A DNA stretch of 12,319 bases, from positions 1 through 12,319 of the forward strand of contig JAVVWR010000077.1 in the NCBI GenBank assembly GCA_036652035.1. The letters run 5' to 3'. Under the pieces are notes generated by a model. It was not told the origin of the DNA. It saw nothing but the letters and a program-made list of their open reading frames with translations, and did not search any database. This document shows positions 8,926 through 12,319 of this stretch, one piece after another (position 1 is the stretch's first letter; every line of letters begins with the position of its first letter). A program made the translations under genes and the position numbers. This DNA is from JAEZVV01 sp036652035 (GTDB lineage Bacteria > Pseudomonadota > Gammaproteobacteria > Burkholderiales > Burkholderiaceae_F).

Positions 8926-8940
8926 CTTTGGCGCTTGCCG

Positions 8941-9702
8941 ATGTATATCGATTCCCACTGCCATCTGAGTTTTCCCGATTTCGCGTCCGAAGAGACCGCG
9001 CTGATCGAGCGCATGCGCGAAGCCAAGGTCGAAGCGGCACTCAATGTTTGCGTCACGCTCGAAGAGTTTCCGCAAGTTCTCGCCCTGGCCGAGCGCCATG
9101 ACAATGTCTGGGCCTCGGTCGGCGTTCATCCGGACTATCAGGATATTGACGAGCCCAGCGTCGAGCGTCTGGTCCAGCTCGCCGACCACCCGAAAGTGGT
9201 GGCGATCGGCGAGACCGGGCTGGATTACTACCGCCTGCACGAGCCGCTCGATTGGCAGCGCGAACGTTTCCGCAATCACATCCGCGCCGCCCGCCAGAGC
9301 GGCAAGCCGCTGATCATCCACACCCGCGCGGCGGCCGACGACACGCTGCGGATCATGGAAGAGGAGGGCGCAGGCGAGGTGGGCGGAGTGATGCACTGCT
9401 TTACCGAAAGCCAGTCCGTAGCCGACCGGGCCCTCGCCCAGGGTTTTCATATTTCGCTATCCGGTATCGTGACCTTCAAGAGCGCTCGGGATCTGCATGA
9501 AGTGGCGCGCTCGATCCCCCTGGATCGCTTGATGATTGAGACCGATTCGCCGTATCTGGCGCCGGTACCGCACCGCGGCAAGCGCAACGAGCCCGCTTTT
9601 GTGCCGCATGTCGCAGCCCGCATCGCCGCACTCAAAGGCCTTGATCCCGCCTGGGTTGCTCAAGCAACCACGAGAAATTTTCGCCGTCTTTTCAAGGTGT
9701 AA
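8941..9702 (+). CDS. ycfH: TatD family metal-dependent hydrolase (YcfH-like)
   Basis: The 253-aa protein is an amidohydrolase-fold TatD-family enzyme; relatives are metal-dependent DNases or D-aminoacyl-type hydrolases. All expected metal ligands are present: H6 and H8 in DSHCHL, E91 in IGETGLDYY, H127 in IIHTRA, H152 in MHCFTES and D202 in ETDSPYLAP. The length is standard. Start 8941 (MYIDSHCHL) gives the normal N-terminus even though no good Shine-Dalgarno precedes it; a TTG six bases earlier is the only close in-frame alternative. Its place after holB-pilZ matches YcfH in enterobacteria and the tatD gene beside pilZ in Pseudomonas. The exact substrate is not defined by sequence. The ankyrin gene follows after 15 bp. 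Confidence 0.93.
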   Translation: MYIDSHCHLSFPDFASEETALIERMREAKVEAALNVCVTLEEFPQVLALAERHDNVWASVGVHPDYQDIDEPSVERLVQLADHPKVVAIGETGLDYYRLHEPLDWQRERFRNHIRAARQSGKPLIIHTRAAADDTLRIMEEEGAGEVGGVMHCFTESQSVADRALAQGFHISLSGIVTFKSARDLHEVARSIPLDRLMIETDSPYLAPVPHRGKRNEPAFVPHVAARIAALKGLDPAWVAQATTRNFRRLFKV

Positions 9703-9717
9703 GAAAGGATAGTTAAC

Positions 9718-10365
9718 ATGACTTCTAGCTTTGGATTGCGCTTTTTCACCGTTTTTTTCGTGTTGATTGCTAGTGCCTCAGCGGCGCGCGCCGACGCGTA
9801 TTCCGATTTCTGGGATTCGATTCGGCGCGACAACAGCCGCAGCCTGGCGGCCTTGCTGGCCAAGGGCATGGACCCCAATACCGTGGGCGCCAATGGCGAT
9901 CCGGCCTTGGTGACGGCGCTGCGTGAGCAGGCCAAGGACGCCACCCGAGTGCTCTTGGAGGCGCCTGGACTCAAGCCCGACCAGGCCGGGGTTGGCGGCG
10001 AAACGGCGCTGATGGTCGCCGCCATTCAAGGCAATGAAGGAGTCGCCCGCCAGTTGATCGAGCGCGGCGCGCAGGTCAATCGGGCCGGATGGGCGCCGTT
10101 GCACTACGCCGCGAGCGCCGGTCATGTCGGCATCGTCGATCTCTTGCTCGCGCATGGCGCCAAGGTTGACGCGCAAACGGCAGGCGGCGTCACGCCGCTG
10201 ATGATGGCGGCGCGGGATAACCAGACCCGGGTGGTCGACCGGTTGCTGGAAGTCAAGGCCAAGCGGGATCTTTGCAGCGATCGGGGCTTGAGCGCAGCGG
10301 ATTTCGCGCGCCATGCGGGGCATGGAAAGCTGGCTCAGAGGCTTTCCATCGCTCATTGCGCATAA
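9718..10365 (+). CDS. Exported ankyrin-repeat protein
   Basis: The 215-aa protein has a clear signal peptide: MTSSFGLRFFTVFFVLIASA, then the likely cut after A25 in SAARA|DAY. The mature part is a run of about five ankyrin repeats at roughly 29-58 (degenerate cap), 59-92, 93-123, 124-156 and 157-187, with a short C-terminal cap at 188-212. The best repeat reads APLHYAASAGHVGIVDLLLA. Ankyrin repeats bind proteins, so a periplasmic adaptor or protector is likely; the partner is unknown. In Pseudomonas a periplasmic ankyrin protein (AnkB) supports the catalase KatB, but no catalase is visible here. AGAAAGGA (9702-9709) lies 8 bases before the ATG. The 15-bp gap to the TatD gene places it at the end of that operon. 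Confidence 0.88.
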   Translation: MTSSFGLRFFTVFFVLIASASAARADAYSDFWDSIRRDNSRSLAALLAKGMDPNTVGANGDPALVTALREQAKDATRVLLEAPGLKPDQAGVGGETALMVAAIQGNEGVARQLIERGAQVNRAGWAPLHYAASAGHVGIVDLLLAHGAKVDAQTAGGVTPLMMAARDNQTRVVDRLLEVKAKRDLCSDRGLSAADFARHAGHGKLAQRLSIAHCA

Positions 10366-10376
10366 TGCATATTATG
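10361..10376. repeat. AT-rich palindrome at the ankyrin stop / upstream of rlhA
   Basis: CATAAT (10361-10366) and ATTATG (10371-10376) are perfect inverted arms around GCAT. The element includes the ankyrin stop codon and lies 45 bp before the rlhA ATG. It contains TATTAT (10370-10375), a 5/6 match to a -10 box, but no convincing -35 is seen at normal spacing. It is a candidate rlhA promoter or operator. Its AT content contrasts with the surroundings. Confidence 0.35.
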
Positions 10377-10421
10377 TCAAGTCAAATAGCCGACTACCCA
10401 ACCTCCGAATACGCGCTAACC

Positions 10422-12319
10422 ATGAGAACACTCCCCTCCCAGCCTGCAGCGCTGGAGTTGCTCGCGCCTGCGCGAACGGCAGATATCGGTATCGAGGCCA
10501 TCAATCACGGCGCCGACGCGGTTTATATCGGGGGGCCAGGGTTTGGCGCCCGCGCCGGTGCGGGCAACGAGGTCGCGGAACTGGAGCGGCTCACCCGCCA
10601 CGCGCATCGGTTTGGCAGCCGGATCTTCGTCACCCTCAACACCATCTTGCGCGATGACGAGCTCGAAGCCGCCCGCCAAATGGTATGGCAGGTCTACGAG
10701 GCCGGCGCCGATGCCTTGATCGTGCAAGACATGGGGCTGCTCGAGCTCGACCTGCCGCCGATCCAGTTGCACGCCTCGACCCAATGCGACATCCGCACCC
10801 CGGCCAAGGCCAAGTTCCTGCAGGACGTTGGCTTTTCGCAGATCGTTCTGGCGCGGGAACTGACGCTGGCGCAGATCCGGGAGGTCGCGGCCGTGCTCGA
10901 CGCGGCAACGATCGAGTTCTTTATCCACGGCGCCCTGTGTGTCGCCTATAGCGGCCAGTGCTATGTCAGTCACGCGCAGACCGGGCGCAGCGCCAACCGC
11001 GGCGACTGTTCTCAGGCCTGCCGCCTGCCCTATACGGTGACCGACAGTTCCGGCCGGATCGTGGCGCACGACAAGCATGTGCTGTCGATGAAGGACAACA
11101 ACCAGTCCGACAACCTCGCGGCATTGATCGACGCCGGCGTGCGCAGTTTCAAAATCGAAGGCCGCTACAAGGACATGGGCTATGTGAAGAACATCACCGC
11201 CCATTACCGCCAGCGGCTTGATGCCATTCTGGACAAGCGCCCGGAGCTGCACCGCGCCTCGAGCGGCCGCTGCGAGTTTTCCTTCGCGCCCGATCCGGAT
11301 CGCAACTTCAACCGCGGTTCGACCGATTACTTCGTCAACGGCCGCCAGATCGACATCGGCGCCTTCGACACCCCCAAGCACGCCGGCCTGCCGCTGGGCT
11401 ATGTCGGCAAGCTCGGGCCGGACTGGTTTGCGATCACGACTGACCAGACCATCAACAATGGCGACGGTCTGACCTACTGGGATCTGCAAAAGGAACTGGT
11501 TGGTGTGCAGGTCAACCGTGCCGAGGCGATCGAGAGTGGCTGGCGCATCTTTCCGGCCGAGGCGATCCGCCATTACAAGGATCTGCGGGGCGGCGCCGAG
11601 ATCGCCCGCAACCGCGACATGGCCTGGGACCGCCAGCTCGACAAGAAATCGGCCGAACGCCGCATCGGCGTCTGGCTGCGTTTTTCAACTACCGCCGCGG
11701 GTTTTGCGCTGGAGATCACCGACGAGGACGGCCATAGCGCCCGCGCCGAGATGGCCCATGCGATCGAACCCGCGCGCGACCCGGAACGCGCCGAGGCTGG
11801 CGTACGCGAACAGCTCGCCAAACTCGGCGCCAGCATCTTCAGCGCGTATGACATCGCGATCGACTGGCCCAGCCCGGTTTTTGTGCCGGCGAGCGTTGCC
11901 AACGGCCTGCGCCGCGCTGCGATTGAATTGCTCGAAGCCGAGCGCCTGGCCGGCCTGCTCCGCTTGGAGCGCGCCGCGCCGGCCGAGCCGCCCGCGCCCT
12001 ACCCCGAGTCGGTTTTGACTTACCTTGCCAACATCTACAACCACAAGGCGCGCGACTTCTACGCTCGCCACGGGGTTGAGGTCATCGCGCCGGCTTATGA
12101 GAGTCACGAGGAAGACGGCGAAGTCAGCCTGATGATCACCAAGCACTGCGTGCGCTGGAGCCTGTCGCTCTGTCCCAAGCAGGCCAAGGGAGTGACCGGC
12201 GTGCAGGGAACGATCCGCGCCGAACCGCTGGTGATCCAGAACGGCAAGGAAAAGCTCACGCTCCGCTTTGACTGCAAACCCTGCGAAATGCACGTGATGG
12301 GAAAGATCAAGCGCGCGGT
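10422..12319 (+). CDS. rlhA: 23S rRNA C2501 hydroxylation protein RlhA (peptidase U32 family), 3' end missing
   Basis: RlhA is needed for 5-hydroxycytidine at position 2501 of 23S rRNA. The window holds 632 codons without a stop; E. coli RlhA is about 650-670 aa, so probably 20-40 residues are missing. The N-terminus LELLAPARTADIGIEAINHG, then GADAVYIGGPGFGAR and QLHASTQCDIRT, closely match the family as I recall it. Two cysteine sets are intact: C173, C180, C196, C200 (GALCVAYSGQC, GDCSQAC) and C576, C584, C618, C621 (ITKHCVRW, LCPKQAK, FDCKPCEMH). The C-terminal set separates RlhA from the shorter TrhP/YegQ, and the length agrees. ATG 10422 lacks a clear Shine-Dalgarno, but homology starts about 11 residues later. 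A 56-bp gap follows the ankyrin gene, so it may be transcribed separately. Confidence 0.92.
   Translation, partial: MRTLPSQPAALELLAPARTADIGIEAINHGADAVYIGGPGFGARAGAGNEVAELERLTRHAHRFGSRIFVTLNTILRDDELEAARQMVWQVYEAGADALIVQDMGLLELDLPPIQLHASTQCDIRTPAKAKFLQDVGFSQIVLARELTLAQIREVAAVLDAATIEFFIHGALCVAYSGQCYVSHAQTGRSANRGDCSQACRLPYTVTDSSGRIVAHDKHVLSMKDNNQSDNLAALIDAGVRSFKIEGRYKDMGYVKNITAHYRQRLDAILDKRPELHRASSGRCEFSFAPDPDRNFNRGSTDYFVNGRQIDIGAFDTPKHAGLPLGYVGKLGPDWFAITTDQTINNGDGLTYWDLQKELVGVQVNRAEAIESGWRIFPAEAIRHYKDLRGGAEIARNRDMAWDRQLDKKSAERRIGVWLRFSTTAAGFALEITDEDGHSARAEMAHAIEPARDPERAEAGVREQLAKLGASIFSAYDIAIDWPSPVFVPASVANGLRRAAIELLEAERLAGLLRLERAAPAEPPAPYPESVLTYLANIYNHKARDFYARHGVEVIAPAYESHEEDGEVSLMITKHCVRWSLSLCPKQAKGVTGVQGTIRAEPLVIQNGKEKLTLRFDCKPCEMHVMGKIKRA

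Noticed and set aside
8428..8940. Upstream extension of the TatD-family frame through pilZ
   Set aside because: The frame overlaps holB and pilZ on the same strand, and the TatD domain starts exactly at MYIDSHCHL (8941).
10324..10347. GGAAAGC...GCTTTCC inverted repeat near the end of the ankyrin gene, considered as a terminator
   Set aside because: It lies within the coding sequence, has a 10-nt loop and only 7 bp of stem, and no T-run follows.
10416..11573. 385-codon open frame opposite rlhA
   Set aside because: The plus strand encodes RlhA with intact cysteine sets. The antisense frame shows only composition-driven repeats of Gly, Arg, Ala and Val.

Overview
The window looks like a core-genome segment of a GC-rich betaproteobacterium, probably Burkholderiales or a close relative. 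This rests on three things: consistently high third-position GC, the gene order mltG-tmk-holB-pilZ-tatD-ankyrin, and a divergent ygfZ / DUF4936 / NRDE (TANGO2-like) group next to mltG. The genus cannot be named from the sequence alone. No tRNA, rRNA, insertion sequence, prophage, CRISPR array or toxin-antitoxin locus is visible.

Layout. (1) 1-54 is the tail of an unrecognised upstream gene. (2) 154-2892 (+) encodes a secreted, full-length, two-half M16 zinc metallopeptidase of 912 aa, followed by a good intrinsic terminator (2902-2939). (3) 3041-3475 (+) encodes a small ElaA-like GNAT acetyltransferase. (4) 3476-3614 is a convergent intergenic gap holding two REP-like palindromes in opposite orientation. 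(5) 5749 down to 3615 (-) is a compact three-gene operon, ygfZ -> DUF4936 -> NRDE/TANGO2-like, with gaps of 13 and 16 bp. (6) About 30 bp separate the ygfZ and mltG start codons, so the two operons share a divergent control region. (7) 5780-10365 (+) is a tightly packed operon: mltG (lytic transglycosylase), tmk (dTMP kinase), holB (DNA polymerase III delta'), pilZ (non-canonical type IV pilus PilZ), a TatD-family hydrolase and an exported ankyrin-repeat protein. Several junctions overlap. (8) 10422 to the window end (+) is rlhA, the U32-family 23S rRNA C2501 hydroxylation gene, cut by the window edge roughly 20-40 codons before its expected end.

How the genes fit together. The plus-strand operon is the widely conserved mltG-tmk-holB module (cell-wall chain termination, dTTP supply, replication clamp loading) with pilZ and tatD attached. 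The minus-strand operon joins a folate-dependent iron-sulfur repair protein (YgfZ), a homologue of the eukaryotic haem-linked protein TANGO2, and a small uncharacterised DUF4936 protein. RlhA also carries conserved cysteine sets typical of U32 proteins. Most of the content is housekeeping. I do not see a clear novel system. The best leads are the ygfZ-DUF4936-NRDE operon, the paired REP-like palindromes and the overlapping divergent control region.
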